A stretch of 64,000 nucleotides of DNA from Viscum album (lineage: Eukaryota > Streptophyta > Magnoliopsida > Santalales > Viscaceae), in assembly GCA_963277665.1 (NCBI GenBank), contig OY728165.1, positions 1,153,664,050 through 1,153,728,049 on the forward strand, given 5' to 3'. Shown here piece by piece: positions 13,200-26,900 of this stretch. The position numbers and the translations under genes are program-made. The notes beneath the pieces are model-generated. The model was given only the letters and a program-made list of their open reading frames with translations. It was not told the origin of the DNA and made no database searches. Within the stretch, counting starts at the first letter, position 1. Every line of letters starts with the position of its first letter.

Positions 13200-13640
13200 A
13201 TTGATGAATTTGAAGATATCTTCAAGGAGTTGAAAAAGAGGCTTTTCACTACCCCTATTCATACACTACCTTGAAGTGGAGATCTTTTATTGGTATTTAT
13301 TGGTGATATAAAAATGGACTTGGTGTGTGTGTTATTACTAAATGTATTCGTCATGGAAAAATATTCAATGTATGTTCAAGAACATAACTACCCAACGGAA
13401 GATCTGGTGTTGGAAACAGTAAAAATCTATTTGAAAATTTAGTGGCATTATCTCTTTGGGGAGATGTGTGAAATTGACATAGATCACAAAAGCCTCATGT
13501 ATATATTCCCACAAAAAAGAGTGTAATATTCATATACAAAGATTGATAGAGTTGATCAACGAGTATGACTAATCAATCCACTTACATCCCTAGAAAGCGA
13601 ATAAAGTAGTAGACTCTATATAAATAATGATCCAACAATT
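13200..13640 (+). pseudogene. Ty3/gypsy RNase H remnant, element 2
   Basis: ELKKRLFTTPIHTLP opens the segment. Then come EKYSMYVQEHNYPTEDLVLE, LKI*WHYLFGEMCEIDID and HKSLMYIFPQKRV. These align with the plant gypsy blocks NYPTHDLEL..V..LK.WRHYLYG....I.TDHKSLKYIF.Q. This copy keeps HKSL better than element 1. It would remove template RNA during reverse transcription. Integrase follows directly. Confidence 0.75.
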
Positions 13641-13689
13641 ATATCATTTATTAGATTTTATAGGGATCTGATCTTCATAGATTTTGAAT

Positions 13690-14720
13690 GGATGGACATT
13701 GGAAAAAAATGAATGACCATTATTGATCTTTTCACAAATTATTTCCAATGCATCACTTGAAGAGTGGTTTAAGGATTATCAAATGTCTGATGTGGGAATT
13801 TTGAAGAATGTCAAAGATATTAGAGAAGTGGAATCCCAGTAGTTCAATGGTAATGATATATATGTTGTGAGATTTGGGTCATGACTATGTGTCCACAAAA
13901 ATCTAAGATAAAGAAAGAGATATTGGACGATGCACATAGCTCAACAATCTCCATTCACCCAGGAAGGACAATGATTAATCGATATCTCTAAGACCATTAT
14001 TTGGGGGAGAATATGAAGAAGGAGATAAGATAATATACATAAAGAAGTATTTTTTTAGTAAGTGAACGTGTAAAGGAAAAAATAAAATATAATGATGCTA
14101 CCAACACCCATACCTATATGGAAATTTTAAAACAACTCCATGGAATTTTCTAATGATATTACAAAGATGTTAAGATGGAATAATGCTATATATTTTTTGT
14201 TGGATAATTTAAAATGTAATGAACACTTAATTTTGATATGTGAGGAATTGAAACTTGATTTACTTACATAAATATACATTAGGGAAGCACTCAGTCAGAA
14301 TGAAGAACCAATATTGATTTTATCTAATCATGATCAATGATTCACTTATAGGTTTTTGAAAACTATTCAACATTCTCTAAAAACACAATTGGGATTCATC
14401 ATGTCTTATCACCCAAAAAGTAATGGTCAATCAGAGTGGACTATCTATGAAACATGATGAAATGTTAAGAGCATGCTCAATTGACATTAAAGGAGAATGG
14501 GATTAACATCTTACTTTGGTTGATTTCTTTGAAAAAATTAATTTCCACTCGATCATCCAAATGGATCCCAATGAAGCCCTTTCTGGGAAGATTAGCAAGA
14601 CACCCACATTCTAGGAGGAAGTTGGGGAAATAAAACTGGTATGTCTAGAAGTGTTTAAATTAATGGATGAAAAGGGTAAGACCATTTAGTAGCACGTCAA
14701 GTTTACTAAGAGTAAAAAAA
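13690..14720 (+). pseudogene. Ty3/gypsy integrase remnant, element 2
   Basis: The zinc-binding (HHCC) part is seen at about 13,920 as EILDDAHSSTISIHPGRTMI followed by YL*DHYLGENMKKEIR, matching the E..H.S..SIHPG.TKMY.DL...YWW..MK.EI pattern. The catalytic core end is seen near 14,400 as IMSYHPKSNGQSEWTIYE (family: STAYHPQTDGQSERTNQ) and then the GSQ*SPFWED segment, the counterpart of YEALYGR. The aspartates of the core are in poorly legible stretches. The enzyme would insert the DNA copy. Element 1 lacks this domain altogether. Confidence 0.75.
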
Positions 14721-14739
14721 ATATTTATTCTTACATTCA

Positions 14740-15185
14740 TTTTTCAGATCTAGAATTTGATATTGGATACATGGTATACCTATGTGAATATATATGAAAA
14801 AAGTGGAAATATTTGGAAAAAATGGAATTCTTTGTCCTATATACATCGACCCCTTTGGGTTCCTTGATTGCATGAGAGCGGTGTCCTATAGACTAGAACA
14901 TCCACCTTACTTATCTTGAGTCCATGATATATTCCATATATTACACCCAAATAAGTACATAACAAACCACTTTTATTTATTAATCTATAGGTGGTATGAT
15001 TTTAGAATGGTATTTCTTATGAAGAGTAGTCAATGGAGATATTTTATCATAGGAAAAAAGTTATATGAAATAAGACAATGCAGTTTGTGAATGTTCTATA
15101 GAGAAACATCAAGTTTAAAAAATGAAATGTGGGAACTAGATGATATGATGAGGTGGAATTAACCTAATCTTTTTATGTGGGTAAA
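14740..15185 (+). pseudogene. Integrase C-terminus and chromodomain end, element 2
   Basis: Around 14,840-14,970 the frame reads DPFGFLDCMRAVSYRLEHP, then PPYLS*VHDIFHILHPNKYI. These match the GPFEIL..VG.VAYRL.LP..L..VHNVFHVS.LRKYI module at the end of plant gypsy integrases. The protein ends near 15,130-15,185 with WELDDMMRWN*PNLFMWVK, which is the last helix of the chromodomain and tail (WE.ED.MR..YP.LF). This places the element among the chromodomain-bearing Ty3/gypsy elements, of Tekay/Del type by LTR size and order. Confidence 0.6.
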
Positions 15186-15210
15186 ATGAAAAAACATTAG
15201 TGAAATTTAG

Positions 15211-15223
15211 AAAGGGGGAAGAT
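15211..15223 (+). other. Polypurine tract of element 2
   Basis: AAAGGGGGAAGAT lies directly before the inferred start of LTR C and about 25 bases after the end of the polyprotein. Related elements carry AAGGGGGGAAGAATGTAA here. It would prime plus-strand DNA synthesis. Confidence 0.55.
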
Positions 15224-17770
15224 TATAATGAATATAACTATTATAAAGAAAACATTAGTATGATTTAATGTTTTATTATGTAATAGGTATATTGAAAAAA
15301 CAAAAAATTGTTTTTTATTATATCCAATTAGATTAAAAAGACCATTAAGAATCTTTACTATTGATAAATAGTTGTTAAACAGTGATCACATGATTAGTAT
15401 ATATATATAGGTCTTTAACAAATCCTATTTTCTCGGACAAAGGATGTGATAACCTCAACCAGTAGTACTATACCGTAAAAAATGGATTTATTAGCAATTT
15501 TGTGGGAGATATCATATTTAAGATTATTCCTTCACCAAACCCATGTTGCGATCTAACATCTCAAGAATGAAAAAAACCATTTATATTACAAGTACAATCT
15601 CATCGGGATCACAACCCAAACCATTTTTGTTGAACAAATCCATGAAAGTCCCACCATCATGCACATTACTCTTAGGGAACACACCGATTTGTTAATTAAT
15701 AAAGTATCAAGATCATATAAAATTTATTATATATATTATTTTGTAAAATATTACGATAGAATTAATATTTTTATACTATAACACAAATAGTATTTTTGGG
15801 TATTATTCAAATCAATTAAAGAATTAATTATTTAGGAATTAATGTATTTTTCAAATAAATAGTATTTTAAGTAAATATTACAATTAAATTATTTTAATTA
15901 AATAATAATGATCATATACATATTAAAAAGTCAAATGTAATTTTTTATTAGGGTCCAAAAACTCTTATTTCCTAAAACCTATCATTTTTAATAAGTATCT
16001 ATTATTATTTTTTAAAAGAAAAAATGCATATATAAATAACATTATTTCAATTAAATGAATATTATTTTTTTGGTCATCACATCTAAATTACCCAATGGTC
16101 AATCATCAGAATTATCTGAGACGATATAATTTATCAGAAGATATTAAATTATATATAAATATAAAATTTGTTTTATGACATCATAATAACCTAGAAATGG
16201 TGAAACCACTACAATTATTGGTATCCTTGGGAAAATATATGTTTTAACATTTAAATAATTTTATTTTATGTTTACATTATTTTTATAATAAGACTTTATG
16301 AATCCTATCAATCCATTAATATATTTTATAGTTGGACATTTATGTATTTAAATGTGTGACTCACCAACACATACACAAGGGAAATGATTTATTATGTAAC
16401 GCCCAATGAATAATAAAATAACGAAAAACACTACACTTCAAAAGAAACCTTGGGAAAACCATGGTATTCTATTTGGTTTGGAATATTTTATTTTGTAGAG
16501 TAAAAACACTTAATATTAAATAAAACTCTCAATTTTCTTACATAAACCCACCCAATATCTAATTCATATTTACTCAAAATTCATGGTGTAAATTATTAAT
16601 CTATCATTGTCTCTCTATAATCCTCCTAGGGAACCCCATGTTCTCAATAAGACACTTTTCAATATTTATTATTCTCATACATTAGTGAAGGTTCTTTCCT
16701 TTCTCCTCTTTATACAAGTTTCTTTATTATTTTTTACCTTATATTATCACTTTTCAAATTTTTGGATATGTTTTTACATATCTGTATTAAATTAAATTTT
16801 ATGTATATATTACGATATTCCCCTATAAATATTATTAATACATTTTATGAAATTTTATATGGTATTGTATGGTTGCTGAAATTTAGTAACGGAACCTCCC
16901 CTTTTCACCTTTATTCTTGTATTTTCTTCATTTTATTCCCTTAAATATTCAATTCCTAACAATGGGGTATGTTTTGACTCCTTACCAATATAGTCCTTAT
17001 TCTGTATATATGATGATATACTCATTTATCTCTCATTAATTCCTTCCATGAATATTGACACTACCCTATTATGATGCTAGAATTTCACCAAGGGAATCGA
17101 TGGAAAAACAATTGTATAGTGAATATCGTACCCAATTTCTATCAAGGGAGTTCACATTTATGAACATATACACATTATTATTGGATATTTACATTTGTTT
17201 ATTAAAAAATTTATGTTCATGTAGTAATATATAATGATGAATGAATCCATTTTGTTTGATCTATATGGAACACTTAATCATGAGAATGAAATCTATGTGA
17301 GGGGTGAGCCCGAAATTATATATTGCTCTAATGCATTTGATAATGTTTAGTATCAAGAGTTATCCTTGACCTTTTATGCAATGTTTTAGATGTTTCCATA
17401 TTACCATGTTTCCAATATGTTTTCATGTTATATCAAGTCTTAGAATTCATGTTTATGATTCATACTCTTTTTATGCCTCTGGATATTCCTATTGTCTATC
17501 ATGCTTTACCTTATACCATGTTTATTTCCTTACTAGGATTTATGGCTTACGCCTTTCTGATGTATTTCATTAGGTTATAATATGATGTTTGATGTGTTAC
17601 CATGTAAAATATGATTTCAATAATGATGTTTTATTCCACATTTTTTGTTGTAATGTTATCTACCTAATTCCCAAATACAGTAGACATGATGATCTATTTG
17701 GTTGAATTTAGTGTAAATTTATACTGTAAATCAGGTGTTAATTTTTTACAAACAGAAGAGTTTTTATAAT
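15224..17770 (+). repeat. LTR C, 3' LTR of element 2
   Basis: About 2.55 kb, the same length as LTR A. The start is set by the polypurine tract. Shared landmarks: GTGATCACATGATTAGT (15,382), CCAAACCATTTTTGTTGAA (15,624), TATGACATCATAATAACC (16,175), ACATAAACCCACCC (16,540), GAATCGATGG (17,095), and a TAGTATCAAGAGTTATCCTTG block (17,348) also present in LTR D. The 3' end runs straight into satellite DNA, so no host flank or target-site duplication can be seen. Confidence 0.7.
16533..16550 (+). promoter_or_regulatory. TATA box of LTR C
   Basis: TTTTCTTACATAAACCCA. It is the counterpart of the boxes at 4,924 and 22,673, with one change (TA to CA) in the core. A TGGAATATTTTATTTTGT run precedes it at 16,478. 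Confidence 0.5.
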
Positions 17771-20700
17771 ATCTTTTTTGAACTAGAATGTCAATTTTAA
17801 ATAAAAACACATATGTTCAGTCATACTGGCCACACTATGTGTCTAAGTAATATTTTATTGATTCCTACACATCAAAAATGACTTTTGAATCATTTTATTA
17901 AAGAATCAATACAATAAGTGTATGTTTTCTCGGTTTTTATTGAGTGAAAAACATTGTTAATTAAATATTAAATTTTATATTAAAAACATGCACATTAGTG
18001 CATACTTATAACTTTATGTGTCCTATTAATCCACAAATTATTCTTACTCCTAAAAAATAACTTATACACCATTTTACTAAAATATAAAGATAACATGACT
18101 TTTTATAAGATTTTTTTGAGTGGAAAGTTATAAACAAATAATTTTTTTTAAGCAAGAAAAATATAATTTGATTCATATTGATCACACTATGTGTAAAACT
18201 GGAATTTTGATATTTCATACACATAGAAAATAACGTATGGATTATTTTCCTATTGTATTAAGACAATAAAATTGTAATTTATCATTTATTATTAAAAACA
18301 CATTTTTTAAAATAAAATGTCACTTTTAAATTGAAAACCCATGTTTCAGGTCATATTGATTACACCATGTATCATATTTAGTTGTTTAAAATTCAAACAC
18401 ATTAAAATTACATGTGAATTATTTTCATAATGTATCCAAACAAAATTAACATGTCTTAAATTTTTGTAGTTTGCAACATGTTTTTGAACTAAAATTTAAA
18501 TTTTAAATAAATCACAAAATTTGGTCCATAAAATATCATACTTATATCGAATTTATGGGTTGTTGATTCCTATATGTAAAAAATGACATAAGTCTAATTT
18601 TCCAAAAGAATGAAGAAATCCCAAGTTTTCTTGATTGTTTTTTTATGAGTGGAATGTATTTTTTATTGAAATTTCTTTCTAAACTAAAAACAATCACTTT
18701 GAGTCATATTGTTAACATTGTGTATCATGATTATGAGTTTTTTATTCCTTAACATAAAAAATTATCCATGAATTATTTTTATAAAATATCATGATAATCT
18801 AAGTGGTTTTCACTATTTTTGAGTGGGACATTATAATTAAAACTTCATTTTAAAATGAAAACAGGAACATAGAATCTTATTGATAAACCCGTGTATCATA
18901 TTTATTATTTAAAGAGTAATTAATATTAAAAAAGGCATATATATCATTTTAATAATTTATCAAAAATAATCTAAATGTTTTTTCTCTATCATTAGTTAGT
19001 GATGAACATTTTTAAATAAAATGTATCTTTTAATATAAAAACACACCTTTGAAGTAATACTAATCACATAATGAATGGAATTTATGTTAGGATAATTCAT
19101 ACACATAAAAAATTTCATATGGATAATTGTAATATTTTATAAATATAATTTGAATTTTTTCATTGTTTTTATTATATCACATGTCTTCTAAATTATAATT
19201 TCAATATTAAATAAATATGCACACTTTGGGTCAAACTAGAAACACTATGTGTCCGATTGATATGACGTTGATTTTTTTTATCAATAATTACTTATGGATA
19301 ATTTTACGCAAGTAAAAGTCAATACTAATGATTTTTATTTATTTTTAATGAGTGACACATGCTTCTGTCATGAATCTCATTTTTAATCTAAATACAAGTA
19401 AATTAATTCAAATTAGTCACACTGCGTATGAAATTGATAGGACGATAATTTCTAATTATCCAAAAAACCATAAGGATAATTTTAATAAATATCTAAGAAA
19501 ATATTATTGTTTTTATCCTTTTTAAATATGTGACATTTTTTAACTAAAATTTCATTTTTTTAAAAAGCATACACTTTATGTAATATAAGTCACACATTGT
19601 ATTAGATTGATGTTATGCATGTTGATAAAAATTTAAATGTATTATGATTATTTTTACTAATGTATCAAAATAGTATGAATGTCTTTCTATAGTTTTTAGT
19701 GAGTGATACTTGTTTTACTTAAATGGATCCTTTAAACTATAAACACACACTCCGATTCATAATGGTCATTATGTATAACAAATTGAGATGATGATGATTT
19801 ATATACATAAAAATTAATTATGGATTGTTTAATTAATGTATTGGTACATTATGATAGGTTTTATTAGTTATCAGGGAGTGTCAAATTTTTTAACTAAAAT
19901 GTCACTTTTACATTGAAAACAAGCACTTTGATTCATACTGAGAATAATCTGTATCCAATTGATATGTACCTAGTTCATACACATAAATAATGAATTATGT
20001 ATTTTTTATCATAATGTACCAAGATAAATTTTTACTATTTTCCCAATATTGAGTATTTGAATTTTGTTTTGGGTTCAAATTTCATTTTAAAACAATAACA
20101 TATTATTTAAGTCATACAAGACACACTTTTTGTTAAAATGAATTGACGATAATTACAATATAATAAAAATAACTTCTTTATCATTTTATGAAATTATCAA
20201 TACAATTTTAGTGTGCATTAATGGTTTTCTATTAGTGAGGCATGTTTTGAACTAAAATGCAACATTTAAAATACGAACATGCACTTTGAGTCATACTAGG
20301 CACACTATGTATCATATACATATGAATATTATTTTTTGCCTAAAAATGACTTATGTATTGTTTTCAAAAATTAAGAATAAAATTAAATAATGTTTTATTA
20401 GTATTGAGTATTAGATTATAATTTGGTATAGAAAGGTTGTTTATCAATAATAAATGCTCTTTCAGTCAAATTGATCACACAATGTGTTAGATTGATATAT
20501 AGGTAATTTATATATATTAAAAACAAATTGTGCTTCATTTTAAAAAATTATAAAGATAATATAATTTTCTTTTCTGGGTTTCCAAAAAGTAACATGTGTT
20601 TTAAACAAAAATATTACTTTTAAACTGAAGTCATGCACTTTGAGTCATACCGGGTACACCATGTGTTGGATTAATTTTTGGTTGATTCATAAACATAAAA

Positions 20701-21070
20701 ATGGATTTATCAAACATTTTCCAAAATTATAAAAATAATATGATCACATTTTCTCAGTTTCATTTATGTTATGTGTGTTTTGAATAATGAATTCTATTTT
20801 AAATTCAAACATGCAATTTCAATGTTACCGGGCACAAAATGTTTACAAAATCTTATGAGGCTTATTGATTAAAATATAAAATGACTTTATATCTTTTTTC
20901 TAAATTATAACCTCAATATGAGGGTATTTTCTTATGTTTTAGGATGTGATGGATGATTTAAACAAAATGTTCAATTTTAAATAGAAAAATTGTACTTTAA
21001 GTTATATCAGAAAAACAACGTGTCATATTAATGTGTTGTAAATTCCTACACTTCATAAATGTATTTTTAA
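17771..21070 (+). repeat. Satellite array 1, ~177-bp monomer, about 19 units
   Basis: A diverged head-to-tail repeat. A readable consensus runs TTGAACTAAAATGTCA, a T/A-rich stretch, CACTTTGAGTCATACTGG, TCACACTATGTGT, ATTGATATG, then CATACACATAAAAAATGAC, TTATGGATCATTTT, and GTTTTTAGTGAGTGACATG. The GTCATAC anchor recurs at about 17,819, 17,993, 18,168, 18,347, 18,520, 18,698, 18,869 and on to 20,997. That gives 18 steps averaging 176.6 bases. Units are only loosely similar to each other, so the array is old. The length suits one nucleosome plus linker, as in many plant heterochromatic or centromeric satellites. Short open frames inside are not genes. Confidence 0.9.
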
Positions 21071-22334
21071 CACCCTCATTACTATTGAAAACATGTTTTA
21101 TTGATGGTGATGAAATATAAATAATAATTAATGAGTATATAAATATCAATTTATTTTTTATGTCCTTTACAATCTCTTGATATTTTATGTTATTTAAAAT
21201 ATTTCACACAATATGATATCATCGAGATATTATTGAAATTCATAAATATTTATAGATAAATAATTCATTAATTTATTATGAGAATGTTGAATGACGTATC
21301 AAAGATTTATTTGACATTAAAGAACTCATGCCTTTAAAAATTTTGAGTAGGATGGGATATGTATTAGAATTTACTTATCATATAACATATTTTTGTGTTT
21401 CATGTAATTTTGTGACCACATATGTAAAAAAATTTATATAATATCATTCAAACAAAAATTTTAATTTATATCACCAACACTCTTTAATGAACATAATTAT
21501 AATAGATTATGAAAATGTACTCAGTTTTGGGAATTTTATGTGATTAAAAATGTAAAATAATAATAATATGAATTTAGGAATCCTATATAAAACGAACCTT
21601 ATAGTGAGAAATTATATCATTATTAAGAGACAATTTTATGTGAACTTATTATACTAGAGTATTCAACCAATGATTATTAGGTCATTAATTTTGTTAATAA
21701 AATACTAATAAGTGAATTATATGTGAAGTATAAGTATATTAATGATGTTAAAAATCTAGTTTATTTTTATGTTGAGATAAAAGATGATTAACCACAAAGT
21801 GGTGTGGGTGGGGTGTTAAATAGCTAACTAAAAATAATTCATTCACTTGTTTTTATTTTCTAGTAAATTTTTTGAAACAGTGAACAAAACAATGAAATAT
21901 AAACAAAAATATATACAGAGGAATAACGAAATGACATTATCTTAATTTGATTCACTAAGTGATTTATCAATTTTATATTTCATTATTGATACATTGGTGA
22001 AATAATTCTACACATATCATTATATTATTATAAAAAAATAATTTGTAAAATGATCTATAATATAGCCCATTATGATATATAGTAATGATTAGAAATATTT
22101 TTTTACATTTCATTCATTATTCAATAATTAAATTATGGTTTATTTAATGATATATAAAAAGTGAGCAATCAGAATTTTACTAAAATCAAATTAAATTCTC
22201 CCTATAAATATCATTTGAATGATTGTGTGGATTATTAAATCATTCCCAAAACATTTAAATGTGAATATCTTTATTTTATAGATCTTCAAGATATCATCTT
22301 AACACTTAGTATATTGTTGTACTCATGTGACAAA
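21071..22334. other. Unassigned AT-rich interval between array 1 and LTR D
   Basis: No repeat units and no protein motifs. By position it could hold the 5' kilobase of LTR D, but I could not match it to 15,224-16,190. It may therefore be a later insertion or a replaced segment. Confidence 0.35.
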
Positions 22335-23908
22335 ATGATGCGATAAACACAATAATGGGTATCCTTGAAAAAAGATATGTTTTACCATATAAATATTTTT
22401 ATTTTATGTTTTTTTCTGATTTTTTATTAGGCCTTTATGAATCCTCCAAAACAATTTATATATTTTAGAGTTTTAAATTAATTTATTTAAATGTGTGACA
22501 CACCTTCATATAAGGAAGGGAATTATTTAATAAGATAGTTCCATTGAATAATAAAATGATGAAAATCACTCCCCTTTTGGGGAAATAATTTTAAAAAATC
22601 ACGATAAGTTTGTTGGTTTGGAATATTTTATTTTTTATATTCCAGAACCTAAATACTAAAGAAAACCCTTTATTTTCCTATATAAACCCACAAATTCTCC
22701 AATTTATATTCACTCAATATCCTTGGAATATTTCATTAATCTGACCAACTTTATCTATAATCCTTCCAAGGAACCCAAAACTCCAAAAACCCCCTTTTCA
22801 ATATTTTTGAGTCACACACTCATGTAAAGAGTTTTTCCTTTCTCCCATTTATTCATGATTTTTATTATGTTTTTCCATAAATTCTCACTTTTTAATTGTT
22901 GGGTTATGTCATTACATTTCCATGTTACATCCTATATGATTTCCAAATTTTGATATTCCCATTTCACCATCATCATAGAATTTTATTACTTTTTTAGGGG
23001 CACTGTTTGGCTGCAAAAAGTTTGTAACGGGACCACTCTTTATCCCCATTATTGAAGAATATTATTTATTTATGCACATTAATTTTCAATTCAAAATTAT
23101 GTGGTATGTTTCTACACATTTCCAATATTTTCCTTAAAATATATAAATTATTTGATACTGATTACTGTCTCATTAATTCCATCCATTAATTTTCTCACAT
23201 ATTCATTAAGATGCCGAAATTTCACTCTGGGAATCCAAGAAAAAACAATTGTGTAGTGAATATCATTTCCAATTTCTTCCAAGGGTGTTCACATTTATGA
23301 ACTTATACTCATTATTATTGTGTATTTACCTGTATTTATTCCACACTCTATTGTCATGTAATAAAATATGATGATTCATGAATCAATGTTGTATGATCTA
23401 TGTGGAATACTAAAGCATGTCAATAAAATTTTAGTGATGGGTGTTCCTGAAATTATATTTCTCTCCAATGCATTGGATATTTTTTAGTATCATGAGTTAT
23501 CCTTGACCTTTAATGAAATTTTTTTATATTGTTTCGAAATTCGTAGGTTTCCTTTATGTTATCTGGTTATATCATGTCTTATCATTCCTATTTAGAAGTT
23601 CTACTCATATTATGCTCGTTGAAATTCATATTGTCTACAATTTTTTACCTTATGTCATGATTATTCCCCTACATGGAATTATATCTTACCCCATTATTAT
23701 GTATTTATTTTGGATAACCCATTCAGTTTTAAGTGCCATACTGTAAATGATGTTTTAAAAAATTTTGTAGTATTTTGTGTTTGAAGCTGTAATGTTATGT
23801 TCCTAATTCCAAAAGACACTAGAGCTCATGTTTTGTTGGGTGGAATTAAGTGTAATCGTATACAATAAATCATGTGTCAATTTTTAATAAATGGTAGATT
23901 ATTATATA
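22335..23908 (+). repeat. LTR D, 5'-truncated copy without an attached internal region
   Basis: It matches LTR C from about 16,195 to its end: GGTATCCTTG (22,358), TTTATGAATCCTCC (22,434), ATGTGTGACACACC (22,492), TCCTATATAAACCCAC (22,675), TTTGTAACGGGACC (23,021) and GAGTTATCCTTGACCTTTA (23,498). No gag-pol follows. Satellite begins directly at its 3' end, at the same base position as after LTR C. The open frame at 23,513-23,746 is LTR sequence and has no known domain. Confidence 0.7.
22673..22690 (+). promoter_or_regulatory. TATA box of LTR D
   Basis: TTTTCCTATATAAACCCA, identical to LTR A across the core. If still active it would transcribe out of the LTR into satellite array 2; that is inference only. 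Confidence 0.5.
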
Positions 23909-26900
23909 TTTTTTTAACTAGAATGATAATTTTTAATAAAAACACATTCTTTTAGTCATACTAGTCACAATATGTGTGTACATGAGGTTTTTTTTATTCC
24001 AATAGATCCAAAAATACATCTAAATCATTTTATTAAATTATGAAGACAAGAAAATTATTTTTTCATGGTTTTTAGTGAGAAAAAACAATTTTATCTAAAA
24101 TATCTTTTTTATAATTAAAACATGGACATTAGTTCATACCTATCACATAATGTATCATATTGATCCACATATGATTCATAAAGATATAAATTTTTTATAT
24201 ACCATTTTACTAAAATATAAAGATAATATGAGTGTTTTTATTAGTTTTGATGAGTGGCATGATATAAATTAAAGTTCCAATTTTATATTTAAAACAAACA
24301 ATTTGTTTCATACAACACACACTGTGTATACGATTGGAATGTTGATTTTTCATACACATCAAAAATAACCTATGGATAATTTTCCAAACATATTAAAAAC
24401 ATAAAAGTGTAATTTCTCAATTATTATTATAAACAATTTTTTTAAATAAAATGTCACTTTTTAATAGAATGCACAATTTTCAACTCATACCGATCACACC
24501 ATGTACCGAATTTGGTGTGTATAATTCCAACACAGTATAAATGACATATGAAATATTTTTCTAATGTATCAAAACAATATTAATGTGTTTTCACATTTTC
24601 GAGTTTGTAACGTGTCATTTGAACTAAAATTTCAATTTTAAATAAAAACACACCCTTTGGGTCATAAAATCCAATACATATATAGGATTGATCAGTGGTT
24701 GATTCTTATATTTAAATAAGGACCTATAGCTCATTTTCCAAATGTATAAAAAAACTCATGTTTGGTTGATTGGGTTTTTATGAGTGAATTTTTTTATCTC
24801 AAATCCCATTCAAAACAAAAAAATACATTGAGTCAAACTGGTTACATCGTGAATCATCATTATGAGTTTTTTTATTCATATAAAAAACAAATATTTAAGA
24901 ATAAAATTTATAAAATATCAAAATATTCTATGTGGTTTTCATTAGTTTTTTTGAGTAGGACATATTTAAATAAAATTTTATTTTAAACATAAAACAAGCA
25001 CATTGAATCATATTTATCACCCTATGTGTAATATTTATTTTAGACTAATTTATAAATATTAAAAATATACTTATCTATCATTTTAATAATGTATAAAATA
25101 ATCTTAATTTATTTTCTATATTTTTAATTAGTGACGCGCTTTTTTATCTAAAATGAAACTTTTAAACTAAACACACACATTTCAAGTTTTATCGGTCCAT
25201 AATAAATATAATTTAGTATAGGATAATTCCTATACATAAAACATTACTTATGGTTTATTTTAATATATTATAAAACTAATTTTAATGTGTTTTATTAATT
25301 TTTATTAAATAACGTTTCTTATAAATTAAAATATCAATTTGAAATAAAATAACAAACTTTGAGTCACATTGGCCACAACATGTGCCGGTTTGATATGAGA
25401 TTTATTTGAACATGTCAAAAATTACTTATGGACAATTTTACTCAAGTACAAGTCAATCAGACGGTGTTTTGTTTTTTTTACTAAGTAAAACATTATTTTA
25501 TCTAAAATATCACTTGTAATCTGAAAACATGTACATTATTTCATATTAGTCAAACTATGTATCTAATTGATATTCTAATTATTGATGTTTTTTCCATATT
25601 ATTAATCCAATATGAGTGATTTTATAATACTTCAATAAGTGACAAATTTTTGTCCAAAATTCCATTTTTTAATCAAAACATACACATTGATTAATACTAG
25701 TCACACCATGTATTTGATTAATGTGATACAGATTGATAAAAATAAAAATGGATACTGAATATTTTTTCTAATGTATACAAAAAAATATGAATTTTTTTAT
25801 AATTTTTCAGTGAGTCATACCTTTTTTTACCTAAAATGGAACTTTTAAACTGTTACCTGCACTTCAAGTCATACTGGTCACAATCAATATGAAACTAAAA
25901 AGTGGATGATTAATATACATAAATAATGAATTATCTATTATTTTCATAATGTATAAGGATAATATGTTATTTTTTAATAGTTTTTAGTGAGTGGAAGATT
26001 TTTTTAACTAAAATATCACTTTTAAATTGAAAATAATATCTTTTAGTCATAGAACAGATAACATGTATCATATTGACATGTACTTGATTAATATATATCA
26101 GTAATGAATTATGGATTTTTTTAATATATTTTCTAGATATTTTTATTTTGTTTTCTCAGTTTTTATTATGTGAAGTGTGTTTCCTGCCAACATTTCAGGT
26201 TAAAATAACAACATCTGCTTTTATCCATACTTGACATGCTCTATGTGATATTGATGTGAGGATAATTCTTATATATTAAAATAACATATTAATTATTTAA
26301 TAAAATTATAAATACTATATAAGTGTGGTATCATGGTTTTATATTAGTGAGTCTTGTTTTGAACTAAAATGATACATTTAAATTAATAACATACACATTG
26401 AGTCATACTAGGCACACCATGTATCATATAGATGTGCATTTATTTCATACTCTTCAAAAATGAAATAAGGATTATTTTCCGAAATAATAATGAAAATAAA
26501 ATCATGTTTTATTATTTTTGTGTATTTGATGTGTATTTTGTAGAGAAATGTTGGTTTAAAATAAAAACGTGAAACTTTTAGTCAAATCGATCACACCGTG
26601 TGTTAGATTGATATGTGGGTCATTTGTTTGCATAAAAATGGATTTATAGATCATTTAACTAAATTATAAATATAATACATGTTTGTTTTATTGTATTAAA
26701 ATATGTGATTGTGTTTTAAATAAATATTACATTTAAACTGAAAGCATGAACTTTGAGTCAATTCGGGTACACAATGGGTTAGCATGATTTTCGGTTGGTT
26801 CTGACATATAAAAAATTAGTTATGGAACATTATCCTCAATTATCAAGATAGTATTATAATATTTTCTTAGTTTCATGTATGTTATATGTGTTTTGAATAA

